Part shown: piece after piece, positions 11,440 to 23,900 of the stretch
How the letters are laid out: every line of letters begins with the position of its first letter
Position numbering within the stretch: the stretch's first letter is position 1
NCBI GenBank assembly: GCA_947579605.1
Contig: OX388312.1
Span: forward strand, 24,389,313-24,453,312
Direction of reading: 5' to 3'
DNA: 64,000 nucleotides
Origin: Athripsodes cinereus
Lineage: Eukaryota; Arthropoda; Insecta; Trichoptera; Leptoceridae
Translations under genes and position numbers: made by a program
The notes under the pieces: generated by a model
Told to the model about the DNA's origin: nothing
Seen by the model: the letters and a program-made list of their open reading frames with translations, nothing else
Database searches by the model: none

Positions 11440-11516
11440 AAAGGAATATATAATTGATTACAATGTAATCAAAATAATTAACAACAATGTAATTTTAGTC
11501 AATTATATATTCCTTT
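11440..11516. repeat. Short perfect inverted repeat (18-bp arms)
   Basis: AAAGGAATATATAATTGA (11440-11457) is exactly inverted at 11499-11516, with a 41-base AT-rich spacer. Could be a very short MITE or a foldback remnant; no target duplication seen. Confidence 0.7.
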
Positions 11517-11559
11517 GAGATGAGTGAACATCTTGTACGGAGAGAACAAATTGTTGGTT

Positions 11560-11620
11560 TATTACAAGCAGTTAGTCCACTAACTACCCCAGTCATAAAA
11601 AATGCCGTGATAGGAGAATG
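11560..11620 (+). mobile_element. SINE-like family 1, 3' fragment
   Basis: GCAGTTAGTCCACTAACTAC, CCCAGTCATAAAAAATGCCG and TGATAGGAGAATGAAT follow the 3' third of the family (GCAGCTGATCTGCTGGCTAC, CCCACTTGTGGGATATGCCG, TGATGGTA). The 5' part is absent. Confidence 0.55.
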
Positions 11621-12405
11621 AATTAAAAAAAATACCATTCGTCAAAATAAAAACGTATAAATGTTTAATTAATATTTAATAAATTAATTGAATTTAATTA
11701 ATTAAAAATAAAAATATAACTTTGAATTTTTTTGAAATTATTATTTGCAATGTAAAAGGCAAATGCCGTTTATTGGTTGTATAAATTAATAAATTAAGAG
11801 GCGCGTAAGAATGTACACTCCTTTATTAAATTCAATATTAGCGCTGAAAATGAGTACCACAAAAAAGAGATGTCAAAGATATAAGCGAATGCTTGGAATC
11901 CTAAAAAAAATCCACCCATCTTTAGAGTAGTCCTGGTATTTTCCACACCTTCATACGATGTAGACATTTTGTTATTTCCAACACGCGCCCGTTGCCTCGT
12001 TGTGGTTTAGATTGATCGACAGCTATTGCGATACACTTTTCAATCACATACGTGTACAATATATTTGGGAAATGAAAAAAATAAATTGTTTGTATCGATG
12101 AAACTATGAGCGTCAAAAATTGCGTCTACCATATAAAAGTATGCCTACACGACAGTACGAGAGAAAACCAATCCAATATAACATTACTTGTATTACGATT
12201 TGAACAAAATGTTTTCGATTTTGTTTGACAAAAGCCTGTTTACCTATCTACACGATGATAATATTTACATGATACATAATATCATTCAACGCATCGCTAG
12301 AATGGAATGAAAGACATGTGAGGAAAAATCCGAAAAGCGTATTAAATATTTAATGTATCATGAAAATTTTATGAGACGCACAAACAGAGACTAAAACAGT
12401 ATTAT

Positions 12406-12996
12406 ATGAACATCAACGCTGGTAAAACGGAGTACATACGTAATAGTACATGCACGAGTACTCACACCCCACTAATGGTTGGCAATTCCCAAATATCTCA
12501 GGTTAGTAAATTCAGGTACCTGGGAGCAACCATAACGCCAGAGGGTGATCTCCGGTCGGAATTACCAATCCGCATAGGAGCAGCTAGCGGGGCTTTCAAC
12601 AACATGAACAAAGTTTGGAAGGCGTCTGGACTCAGCATCAGGACAAAATGTCGCTTGTTCAATGCGTGCATCATCCCAATCCTTCTATATGGCTGCGAGT
12701 CTTGGCACTTAACCAAGGCTCAAGAGCGGAAGATACTAAGCTTTGAAAACAAGTGTCTTAGAAGGATTTTGGATGTCAGATGGTATGAACATGTTACAAA
12801 TGATGCTGTGCGCCGGCGCACCCAGCAGAGACCTGTAATCTCTGTAATACAAGAGAGACGATGGTCCTGGCTGGGACATGTTTTGAGAATGCCCAATGAT
12901 AGTTGGCCAAAAAGAGCACTGTTCTTCCGTCCGCAGGGGTTCCGTAGGCCCGGGCGTCCCTCTTTCACAATACACCGTTCCTATGACAACGATATC
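12406..12996 (+). pseudogene. RTE-like LINE RT C-terminal fragment, 3' truncated
   Basis: An open frame of about 197 codons from the post-catalytic part of a LINE reverse transcriptase: NAGKTEYI, FRYLGATITPEGDL, ILLYGCESWHLT, FENKCLRRILDVRW, RRWSWLGHVLRMPNDSWPKR and GRPSFTIHRSYDNDI. The same family occurs at 20196-20787, where the frame continues to RAQGMSWKEVTQLAQRRSEW and an (ATG)n tail. Here homology stops at 12996 and unrelated sequence follows, so it is truncated at both ends. Protein-level conservation with the 20.2 kb copy is very high, suggesting a young family. Clade assignment (RTE-like) is from general resemblance. Confidence 0.85.
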
Positions 12997-13534
12997 AGAT
13001 TTTTGGTCGACATTCCCGTAGATTATTCAATGATTTATAAGTAATGAAGAGAAGATATTTGATTATATTTAAAGAATCTCTGCAACAAATTTCGAGTAAA
13101 ATAATAAATCACAAGAGTCAACACGAACTATGAAAGAATAATATTATTAATGATGAAACAAAGACAATCTGAATACAGAAGGATGATCACAGTGTTATCT
13201 TTAAAGGACAGGGTTTAAAGCAAAAAAAAAACAGACTTAACTATTGTTAAATTAATGACAACCAAAACCCAAATTAAACCACTTTGGAGAATAATATAAT
13301 CTACGTATTTATGTATGTACTAGAGCTTAATTCCATTATCTCTCAACTAACAAGACATTCAGTTAAATGGAATACAAGATGGAAATTTCAAATACCTACA
13401 CGTTGTCGCTATAACGACAATGCTCCCCAAACATTATCCATTTCCAAGAAACAAATTAGAATAGACAGCATCTGACGTAGACACCACCTACTTAGACACC
13501 ATTTTACTAAGTTCATCTATTAAAAATTTTAATA

Positions 13535-13800
13535 AATAAAACGCCCTTCAATGTTCTCCTCGGGAGCATGGTGAAATAACCAATATCCTCCATTCAGAGC
13601 GCGTTCAAACTAATTGATTCACCTCTTGTCACAACAAACCTACTGCTCTAATGTTGGTGCTATCGGAACGATGTATTGTGAATGAGGATAGTCTAGGCTT
13701 TCGTAAAACTTGTGGATGAAATAACAGTGCTCTTTTAAGCCAATTATCATTGGATATTCTCAGAACATGACTCAGTCAAGTTTACCGTCTCTGAATGCGT
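13535..13800 (-). pseudogene. RTE-like LINE 3' fragment, old
   Basis: Decayed inverted copy of the 20.2 kb LINE: CGCCCTTCAATGTTCTCCTC, GGGAGCATGG, CCTCCATTCAGAGCG, GTATTGTGAATGAGG, CAGTGCTCTTTTAAGCC and GAACATGACTCAGTC in the same order as in 20205-20460. Many substitutions and no open frame. Confidence 0.75.
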
Positions 13801-14469
13801 TAGGGCACAGTATCAATTTATTAATGCTCAGTTTCAAACAGCTATCAGTTCAAACAGCTGTTAAAATTAATGAAAATATTCATTAATAAAACTGGGCGAA
13901 TTAACTGATAAAGAGAACAGAAATATACAAACAAACATTTCACAAAGCTTAATAACTAACCGATTCGGAAATATATTGAGTCGATATACATGTGAACAAC
14001 TAATAAATATAATACCTACGTCTTTACTTTACTGACGCGTGTAAAATTGGGTACAGTTAAGACGATACGTATATGTATAAAACTAGCTAGTGTATTGACG
14101 TCGCTACGCAAATAAAAATAATGTAATAATTGTATTCATTACAGAAGTTTTATGAACAGAATTAGTATTTGTAGTACCTTCTTTACCTTTCCAAATTGAC
14201 GGGTTGATTCAGCTAATCAGTACAAAATGTTATGTTTCGACTTGAAAAATAGTAGGCAAGTATTTAATTTTTTTACAGTATATACCTACTTATAGTAAAA
14301 CAATATACTTTTAACGATTACTTTCCAATCAATTGGTTAAGTAAAAATAACGATAGTTTTAATTTTACATCGATACTGTAAAATGTAAGCTGAAAGGTAA
14401 TAGAAGTAGTATTATTTGCCAAATGCTAAAGTAAATTTTACAATTTGATTCCCATTTGTAGTTTATTCT

Positions 14470-14650
14470 TGGCCAATTTTTGTTCCCGTTTTGGTCTTAT
14501 TGTGCTGTTAATGAGAATTTTTATTTGTTTTTTTTTTGTGTATTGTATAATATGCTTACGTCGTGGGTATTTTAAATAAAAGTTTTTTTTTTTAAATTCA
14601 CATATTATCGCGGTATAAATATAAAATAAAGATTATTATTATTATTATAA
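14470..14650 (+). repeat. Probable LINE 3' end with (TTA)n tail
   Basis: AT-rich stretch ending AATAAAGATTATTATTATTA, the typical polyadenylation-like signal and microsatellite tail of insect LINEs. No coding remnant recognised. Confidence 0.4.
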
Positions 14651-17600
14651 AAACATCACCCTGCACTGAGACCATAACAGCTTTAGGCCAAGGCGGTCTC
14701 AGCAGGAAAAGAGAGGCGTACCGATCGCGTACATTTCGCGACATAAAAAAATTAATAAACAAAAAAGATTAAAAATTATAACCACCAAAGTTTTGTATTT
14801 CACCGAGCCTGAACAGGAAAAATACAGATATTTTCAATTTAGCCAGGGGTGAGTTTAGAACAATTTTTTATGCTGTGAAGTAATATAAAAATGCATATAT
14901 TAGAAAATTGTGTTTATATAATATGGATAACAACATCGCTGCGTATCGTTCTGGTATCGTGTTTAGATCATAATGCGTTGTAACACATGACATTTACTAT
15001 GATAAATTACTGTACTTACTCCAACGATATTAAGTACATTGTAGAGGTGTGAGTGGTGAAAAGTATTTAGAAGCACTACCTACGACGGATCTAATAAAAA
15101 GACGCGCGAATGTACATATACATGCCCGCAACTCGCAACAGCGTGTAAATGCGAGAAATGAGAAATGATGGTTCAAAAAAGAAAAACATTCAAAATGTGT
15201 ATGTGTGACATGTAAAGAAACTACTCAAACAAACTTACATTTCAAATACTACTACCAATTTTGATTTGAAAAACTTACAGGGTCCACGACTACTAGCCCG
15301 TAAAATATTCTAAATTTAACAGAAATTTGAGTATGGAGGCGAAGTTTAAATTATTTATTTAGCGCCTTGTACGAGTATTAAGTGTATGAATGATGTAATG
15401 AAAGTAATATGCCTGAAAACGTCTAAATACACAACCTTTTTTTGTTAACAAACTAATAGGTATGCAACTTATCACCATGATATAAAAATCTAAATTTTAT
15501 TATGACTAATTATGACCAAGTCTACGTTGTACCAATGGAAAACTAGATAATTTTGAGCATTACTGTAAAAACAAAGTAAAACTTAAACATAGAGAGTTTT
15601 TCGCAGTGAGAAAAATCTCTTTTCAGTCTGAAAATATAAACTGTTGGATCACAATTGATTACAAAACGACGCAGTACAAAATATAAATCACGTACTGAGA
15701 TTATAATAAAATACGTGAGATGTTGTATACATGTATTATGTGTTGTATATCATTTTCAAGATTATACCAAAAAGCAATATTGAAGACGTACCTATCATAA
15801 TATAGAGTAATAATAAAATATTTACTCCTATCCATAACTAGATTTCCTCCTTGTCTGTACAACAACGTTACTCCTGAGGGACACAACGATAATAATGAGA
15901 AATATAGGAATAAAGAAGAAGATGGTAGTATTAAGAAAGATAAAATCTCCGTCTTCCACTAGAGGCAATTCTTATTATGCCTCATTTATACAAAATATAC
16001 TTGCGATGTTTTTAAGTTTTAATGTGGTTCAGTTGCTCTGTGATAAATTGAAGTAACTACCTAAAAATCTAACGAACGACAAAAATGGCATCAAATTTAT
16101 GGAAATACTTAAGTACCTACTTACTACAGATAAAGAATAAAAAAAAATGGGAGAAATGATAAACTGCCGACGATTAAGAGAAAGATTTCTTTAAATAATT
16201 TTAAAATGTTTCTTTCAAATAGTAGGTGCTTAATGAGATTAATAGCGGAAGTTACAATAGCATTTATCACTATCAATGTAGCCTGATAATTTCCTGCGTG
16301 TAAGACAGCAATGTCCATATTATAATACAATGAATAGAAAAACTTTTGAATTACATATACCTTCAAGTACTCACAGGGATAGTATGTTTGGTGACAATGG
16401 TTACACAGACTCACATTGGGAATGTTAAGTCAAACATTTTATTCTCAAGTCGAAATCGATTGCAAGTCTTCAGACCGGGTTAAGAGCCCTCACTAACAAG
16501 AGTGTTCAGAATCAATCAATATAATATATTGAAATGCGATATTAAGTACCACAAATCAGTCTAAAATCGTTAGTAACGTAAACGTCAAAGATGGAATGTA
16601 TATTGTAATATTGAAAACAGAAAGCCACTGTCAAAATCGGTTGATTGACATGAAACTATAATGAGGTTGTATGAATTCAATACACAAATGTCAATATTCT
16701 TACAAATAGGGAATCGACAAACTCATATCGTATATTATAATTCATACCTCAGAGAAAATAAACTCACCGAAAAAATTAATAATGTATTCAAATATTTTAA
16801 GACATGTTTTTCTTACTACTCATAAAATCAAAATATTTATATTGTACATTATACATTATGTATTGTACATTATATTCTACAAAATAATAAAAATATCCTA
16901 AATTGACTCTAAATTGCTCACCTTTTCATCCTATTTATTGATTTAAATGCACTTTGTAGTGTTTTTGTTTTTACTCTTTGATTTTTGACTTTGATGATTT
17001 TTCAAGACCTCTCAGGTTAATTTAGGATCTTCACAAGTCCACCTTTTGATTCTGTAATATCATGTTCTATAATTGACTGTCTGATCCTGTGTACATTGTA
17101 AAAATAAATAAAAATAAAATAAAATCTCTAGTCTACTAATTTTTTATTCATACAAACCGCACGAATACATTATAAAGGTTAGGCATATTATATTATATCA
17201 GTTTGTTCGTAGGTTGATTGCCTATAAACCTGACTACATAAATATCTAATTCACAAAACCAAAATAAAATTTTACACATTTCCCAATACAACAAAGTAAT
17301 TCTAACTGAATAATTATTTGATCATTTTCCTCTAGGTATCACTAACCACGATTAACAATATATCTACAATGACTTTCATTCAGAGTTTGATAGAAGAACA
17401 CATTATTAATGATATTTATCAAAAGGCAATCAAATTGACTATTGACTCCGAGGTAGTTTGAGTTGATATACAAAATTGGAAGTAATTTATAGAGTTCAAA
17501 GTGCCAACTTAATCGTTACCCTTTTGATGAGAATATTGCTTTGTTAGAGTAACATCAATAATTATTAGTCTTCACTTAGAAATTAACCTTTTTATAAATA

Positions 17601-17941
17601 ATACAGGGTCTTAAAAGTGAAATATTTCCTTATAAGTTTTGAACTAATAAATTTAGTAGGTAGATATATATTAAAATAAAACAAAAAATAAAAACGGCGT
17701 AGGTCATCTTCTGTTTCATTGTTATGTATATATTATTCTAAACATCTACAAGGTTGATAAAAAACAAAATTCATGAATAATTTTAAGACCACTTTACGCG
17801 TAATTGTTGCATGCATCACGTTTTGAAAATGAGAAAAAAAAACAACCATTGTTATTACTACAAAACGCTGTTCTAACACTTATTTGTTATCGAATCATCA
17901 TTTTACTCAGTTAGAATACGAAACATTCCTTTATCTATCTA

Positions 17942-18165
17942 TACCATTATGGCATCTTCCAAAAAAAGGATAGCCCATTTATTAATTGCATGTAGTAAAC
18001 ATATGTGCCAATAACAATTAAGACATGCAGGATGGGTGGAATACCTTATCGTTGAACTGAAAATGTTACCTCGTCTTACTCGTGATAATTTACGAACACC
18101 CGCCTTTTAAAGGAAACTTAAAAACCTACAGAAAAGAGTGAGAGACTCGAATTCAAGCCTCCTGT
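17942..18165 (-). mobile_element. SINE-like family 1 copy
   Basis: Inverted copy: TACCATTATGGCATCTTCC, ATTGCATGTAGTAAACATAT, TGCCAATAACAATTAAGACA, GCAGGATGGGTGGAATACC, ACGAACACCCGCCTTTTAAA and AGAAAAGAGTGAGAGACTCG follow the reversed order of 23313-23566. Nearly full length, diverged. Confidence 0.75.
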
Positions 18166-18789
18166 GTTCATAGTGATACTGGCCCAATCGAATCTATATA
18201 TAGTTGCCTCTTTTACACTACTTTTTTTAACATTCCGCGTATTATCGTAAGAACAATACTTCTACTGTGAAAAAAATTGTCCTGTGATTGAATACATAGT
18301 TTTAAAATTGAATAATATTAATGCTTGTTAAATCTCAATAGAATTAATAATAATACAAAAAGTAACATCGAGACCTGACGTTCACCCCTAATGATAATGT
18401 TACCTTAACGATCTGTCAAATGATACGCCATTTTACATACATACATCGTAATAATACGTGGGTGTACGTATGTAGGTACAGAGTATAACCACCCAACAGT
18501 CACCGAAAACAATGACACGGTTCCACATACTGTTATTATTATTGTTATATTACTAACAATGTGTTTCCAGAATGAAATTCTATACTTATAAGCTTCATAA
18601 TAACATAACAAAAATAAACAGCAAAAGTTAACTGAAAGAAAATAGCAATCAGTGTGATCTTTTGAAATACAAGTACACTCCTTACGGATTTATTAATATT
18701 AAGTATCAAAAAAATAGGTTCATAAATAAAATCAGTTTTGATTTGAGTAGATGACACTGGAAAAACATTCGTACCAAATAACCGTTTTC

Positions 18790-19020
18790 CTATTTATTTA
18801 TTTACTTCATAGAGACACACACAGTGAGTTAACAAAACATATGTGAAAATAAAAAGAAAAAATAATGTTGATCTGATCTGACCAACCCTCCAATTAAGCG
18901 TGGCTACAACATCCATGTTAAAACATAAATTATACAAAAAGGCAACATAAGGGATAAAGAAACAGCTCCCATCCGATGCAAGTCCAGTCCAACCGGACTC
19001 ATTAACAACAACCGTTTCAA
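18790..19020 (-). repeat. Possible LINE 3' UTR, minus strand
   Basis: Begins with TATTTATTTATTTACTTCAT (a reversed (AAAT)n tail) and continues through CA-rich untranslated-looking sequence into the SINE-like copy at 19021. No protein remnant. Weak call based on the tail. Confidence 0.3.
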
Positions 19021-19245
19021 CACATTCATAGGGTTCCCGGCGAAAATAGATCTTTCCACTCTCTAATGTACATATTCATATATCGTTCAGAAGACGTGTA
19101 TTCGTAAAACATCACAAATAAGACACTTAACATCTTCAATTCAGCGATGATGTTTACCACCCATCCTGAATGCCTTAATTTTTACACGTAGTCCACTGGC
19201 TACTTCACTTGTGGGAGAAGCCATAATTATATATGGTTAGATAAA
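19021..19245 (+). mobile_element. SINE-like family 1 copy
   Basis: GGGTTCCCGGCGAAAATAG, GTGTATTCGTAAAACATCAC, TTCAGCGATGATGTTTACCA, CCCATCCTGAATGCC, GTAGTCCACTGGCTAC and TTCACTTGTGGGAGAAGCCA in family order. The GAAGAGGACAGTTTGCATG block is deleted. Confidence 0.75.
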
Positions 19246-20184
19246 CAAAATTACGAGCCCTGAACCGAGTGGTAGATGGGGGTCTGAACTTAAGATTCTT
19301 TTTTTTTAAATGATACCTATTGAATCTATATGCTGTTTTATGTATACAAAAAATCGGTGGTAAAATACAAATGATTTTAAGAAAAATATTTTTTACGCGT
19401 CATAAACACGTTTTTAAATTTAATGGAATGGTTTCCCAAGCAAACAATTCGTAAGTCTAATGAATATTGGAAATTTGATGTAATCTTTTATTCGTCGAGT
19501 GAGAGTGTGGGTACGTAGAGGTTCAAATAATAATAATATTATACACGTAGACATCTGAAAACATTTGTCGTAATTTGAACATCAAATCAAATATCGTAAC
19601 ATTTGAGAACAGTATTTATCTCATTTAAAATAGATGTCAGACAAGGTTAAAAGGATTCGCAAAATTTGTATTCATGAAATCCAAGGTTCACCCTCCAGCG
19701 ACTTTCTCGATGAAAATCACACACAAAGTGTAAATTCATACATTTCTAAAATATTCGCTTACACAGCAAATGTTTATAATTTATAATAATATTACGAAGT
19801 ATAATGAATTTCACATCTGATTTTATCAATTATACAATAAATTATAATACCATACCAAACTTTATATGATGTGAATATAACATATAAGCTAAATTAAATA
19901 GTCTCATGTTTTATGGACTGAGCTAACCAGGCAATATGTATGTTTGAAATAAACCATATTTACCTAACAAAATACTGAGTGGAAGGAATCACATAAATGT
20001 TTATTGGATGAACTGTGCTATTGGATGAACTGTGCCATGATTGAATCACAACATGATCTAGAAGACAGAATGTTTTATAAAAGACAATAATTACCGCATA
20101 GCTAGAGTAGGTGACGAGTAAAGCTAGAACTAATAGTGCAAATTATTTACAAGCAGCTCATAAAATACATAGACATAAAACCAT

Positions 20185-20195
20185 TACAAGAAGGT
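20185..20195. repeat. 11-bp target site duplication, left (TACAAGAAGGT)
   Basis: TACAAGAAGGT here is exactly repeated at 20788-20798 and brackets the LINE fragment between them. Confidence 0.85.
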
Positions 20196-20787
20196 CATCA
20201 TCATCATCATCGCCCTCAACGCTCCTCTCGGGAGCACAGGGCAGAAACCAGCCTCCTCCATTCAGAGCGTCTCTGTGCCAATTGCGTCACCTCTTTCCAC
20301 GACATTCCTTGCGCTCTGATATCGTTGTCATAGGAACGGTGTATTGTGAAAGAGCGACGCCCGGGCCGACGGAACCCCTGCGGACGGAAGAACAGTGCTC
20401 TTTTTGGCCAACTATCATTAGGCATTCTCTAAACATGTCCCAGCCATGACCATCGTCTCTCCTGTATTACGGAGATTGCAGGTCTCTGCTGGGTGCGCCG
20501 GCGCACAGCATCATTTGTAACATGTTCATACCATCTGACATCCAAAATCCTTCTAAGACACTTGTTTTCAAAGCTTAGTATCTTTCGCTCTTGAACCTTG
20601 GTTAAGTGCCAAGACTAGCAGCCATATAGAAGGATTGGGATGATGCACGCATTGAACAAGCGACATTTTGTCCTGATGCTGAGTCCAGATGCTTTCCAAA
20701 CTTTGTTCATGTTGTTTAAAGCCCCGCTAGCTGCTCCTATGCGGATTGGTAATTCCGACCGGAGATCACCCTCTGGCCTCTGGCGTA
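20196..20787 (-). mobile_element. RTE-like LINE, 5'-truncated insertion with TSD
   Basis: Minus-strand LINE 3' part: the coding sequence runs from GGTGATCTCC at the right end to SREER-stop near 20216, then a (GAT)n tail at 20196-20215. Residues include MPNDSWPKRALFF, GRRSFTIHRSYDNDI and SWKEVTQLAQRRSEWRRLV. One nonsense codon replaces the Glu of YGCESW relative to the 12.4 kb copy. Both ends are bracketed by an 11-bp perfect duplication, so this is a complete 5'-truncated target-primed insertion and probably the youngest LINE event in the window. Confidence 0.92.
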
Positions 20788-20798
20788 TACAAGAAGGT
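20788..20798. repeat. 11-bp target site duplication, right (TACAAGAAGGT)
   Basis: Exact match to 20185-20195. Confidence 0.85.
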
Positions 20799-22249
20799 AT
20801 ATTAATGATAACTTATTAAGTACGGAGAAAGTTGTTCACAGTACAATCTTGAAATTTATCATTTAACATATCGATATTATTGAACACTTAAAAACAAAAT
20901 GTGCATATTCTTTTTCACGTTATTTCAACACGAACTACTTTCAAAATCTTCCATATTATCGTCGTTGCATATTCAAAAACGAGTATGTGAATATATAAAT
21001 GTTTTGACATTTCTAGAATAAACTGCTTTTAATAACATTATAACCATTTTATAAAGTGATTCTTAGTATCAAATATTAAAATTCAATACTTAAAGAGTAA
21101 TATCACATACCAATAAAAGTCCAAACAACCATTTTAATGTCCTAATGACCAGTTTTTAAAGAGTATAGGTACCTAAATAAAAATGTTCGCACATACCTCT
21201 TTTTGAATATGCAACGACGTTATTTTTTTTTTATTTAGAAAAAAAATGTATTTTACGGAATAGAAGAGTACCTATGAGCCATGTAATACAGATTGAATTA
21301 TTCATAAGTGTTCAAATTTTACTCTCCAAAAATCACGCCAAGCGTAAAATACAATCAATGTTTTTCATTTTTTTATAAATACTTTTCACGGCTTGCTGAC
21401 AAAAAAGAATTTAGCGCTGCCCTTAACATTTTACCCATTTTTTGCATTCCGTGTTATATCTAATAACAAAGGAAAGATGTAAAAAAAGAGAGAAAGATCG
21501 CTATTTGTTAGGGAATTAAAAAAATCATCCTTCATCATTGCGTTGTATAAAAGGTTAGGCGAATATTAAAATATAGAAAAATTCATTTTTCCAACAAAAA
21601 TTCTTTTCATGGGTTTGAGATATGATAGTGAGGGCATTATGTTGACCCGATCAAATCCGAAGAGGATAAAAAGGGTTAAAAAAAACATGATATCGAAAAC
21701 GAGTATCCATTATTTCCCTATAAGAATGGAAAAAGCGTAAAAATAATAAATTAATCTCTTGTAATATAAAACCATTAATTAATTTTATACTGAAAGTATT
21801 GAATTTATTATAATATTATGATACGGAGAAGGACGAACAACAGGGATGGTGATCCTCTAGTCGAATCAGAACGGATCCCTTTGGGTAAAACCTTTACTTA
21901 ACACTTCATAAGAAACTAAAAAAAAAATATTCGTAGGCTTGAATTTATATTTCATAGCGAACCACTAAGTACATTCTTGAAAATTGGGAAAAACTAATAA
22001 AGAAACATTTCCAGACTCCAAACATCTGTATTATCGTAGATGCGGTGCAATTGTTTAATATTTCTCATATTTTTAAAAAGCACTGCATAAGAACTTCACT
22101 TCTTCTTATTTAATTGTTATATTATATTCATCATATTATATATAACAAAAATTATAAATAAAGTTTGTGGAAAATTATAAACAGAATTCAGAATGCTCAC
22201 TTATATAAATTTGTACACTAGACTATCAAGAGTCAGTCGTGGTAGGCAA

Positions 22250-22312
22250 TGTGGCGTTCCATTTTCTCTGCCTACCCCACTTGGGATATGGCTATGGCAT
22301 GACAGTATAGGG
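22250..22312 (+). mobile_element. SINE-like family 1, 3' fragment
   Basis: CTGCCTACCCCACTTGGGAT, ATGGCTATGGCATGACAGTA and TAGG match the family 3' end (GGCTACCCCACTTGTGGGAT, ATGCCGTGATGGTATAG). Confidence 0.5.
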
Positions 22313-22330
22313 AAAAAACTTTTTGTTTAT

Positions 22331-22402
22331 TTATCTGTATCTCTAATGTATTCTCTGTATATCTAATTATCTGTATATCTATAATCTGTATATCTAATGT
22401 AT
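22331..22402. repeat. ATCTGTATATCTAA-type minisatellite
   Basis: About five imperfect tandem copies of a 12-16 base unit built on ATCTGTATATCTAAT. Confidence 0.75.
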
Positions 22403-23298
22403 CTCAATTCGTAAGCGTTGGGACACCTTTCTCACTTCTTCCGATTAGATTCTGCACAATGTTGCATTGTGTAGACATGGTTCTCCAATCGAGGTTTCTG
22501 ATTGGTTTTGTCATCTGCACCCAAATCCGGTTAAACAATAAAAAAATTAGTAAATATTCTAAACATTTATCTCTAATGTGTTTATTACACAAATAACTGT
22601 ATTGGGAAGAGAGAAATTATTAATTAGTATGGAATAAAATATACAAACCATATGTATATACCTACTAACAAAATAAAGCATTGGGAATTAAGAACATGCT
22701 ACACAAGGCGATTAATTATTGAAGAGAATCTATATTTAATTAACATCATACAGAAATACCTACAAATATTCAGTAAAGGCAAAAAGGATTTTAGATAAAA
22801 TATTCAAAGTCCAAGTAGGTCTAGTCTAGATATACCACAGACGGCGGCAAAGTTTTTTTTATTCCAACTATCCAATAAAATCCTTTGTTGTCTGCTGCAC
22901 AATTTTCAATTAATTATTCATAGTTGTACTTTTGATCATATTGACATCCCTTCTCAACAGACAAAAGGGTCTGTCTAAGCAATCCGTATCTTACAAGGAT
23001 ATTATAATCCCATCAATATAACGGGCTCAACCTACGCAAACTGATATAACGTTCACAACTTCTAGACCCGTCGTAAAAGCAGCATAGCTAAAAACACAAT
23101 AGAATAATGGAACAGTATGATAATAAAGTATTATCAACAAGAATTAATCTCAGAAATATGTATTAAGAAACCTTCTTTGTAAACTCAAAGTAAAGCACCC
23201 GATTTAGAGTAAATCTTAGTTTAAGTAAAATCAAATGAAAGAACACAGTTTTGAGAATAATGTACGGTGGATGAACAAGGAAATGTAATACTAAGAAT

Positions 23299-23312
23299 TA
23301 AATAAAAAGATG
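23299..23312. repeat. 14-bp target site duplication, left (TAAATAAAAAGATG)
   Basis: TAAATAAAAAGATG recurs exactly at 23567-23580 on the other side of the SINE-like element. Confidence 0.85.
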
Positions 23313-23566
23313 TGGAGCACCCGGTAAAGAATTGGTCTCCCACTCTTCTACGTAAGTTTTCGAGTGTCCTGTAAAAGGCAGGTGTTCGAAAAAAATAAGA
23401 CATTTTACATCTTAAATTCAGCGATGAGGCTTGCCACCCATCCTGAATGTCTTGATTTTATATTGGCACGAAGAGGACAGTTTGCATGAATCTTACGTGC
23501 AGCTGATCTGCTGGCTACCCCACTTGTGGGATATGCCGTGATGGTATAGTATAGTATAGTATAGTA
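23313..23566 (+). mobile_element. SINE-like family 1, intact reference copy (254 bp)
   Basis: Starts TGGAGCACCCGGTAAAGAAT and ends CCGTGATGGTATAG plus an (ATAGT)n tail, flanked by a perfect 14-bp duplication. Short length, a simple-repeat 3' tail and a variable-length long duplication mean LINE-assisted target-primed insertion, that is, a SINE. It has no open frame. The head TGGAGCACCCGG and the internal GGTGTTCGAAA are only loosely like Pol III A and B boxes, so a tRNA origin is unproven. An inner CCCCACTTGTGGG forms a small hairpin near the 3' end. I do not recognise this family by name. Confidence 0.9.
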
Positions 23567-23580
23567 TAAATAAAAAGATG
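23567..23580. repeat. 14-bp target site duplication, right (TAAATAAAAAGATG)
   Basis: Exact match to 23299-23312. Confidence 0.85.
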
Positions 23581-23639
23581 CGTAGTAATATTTATTATCA
23601 CCATTAACCATAAATATTAAATTAAAAGTATTATATATG

Positions 23640-23900
23640 TTTATACAAATTGTATTTTTATTTATTTATATAGCATAATACACGGGGTGAGCCTTTTCCA
23701 TGTTTAACAAAAAGTATAACGGACAACAACAACAACAAAATAAATAAATCGCACAGTCATATGTATCTATTACAAAACTACAAGTCAAAATCAATATTAA
23801 ATAATGTAATAAAAATAATGAAAATACTAAGAATAAAAATTTATAGAAAAAGGTCTATAATAAATAATTCAATTTTAGTATGTCAAGCGTTTGAAAAAGT
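23640..23900 (-). repeat. Probable LINE 3' UTR, minus strand
   Basis: Starts with TATTTTTATTTATTTATATA, a reversed A-rich tail, and runs through (CAA)n and untranslated-looking sequence. No protein remnant recognised. Confidence 0.35.

Noticed and set aside
12498..12975. Three minus-strand open frames over the RTE-like fragment
   Set aside because: Antisense shadows of the LINE coding sequence on the plus strand.
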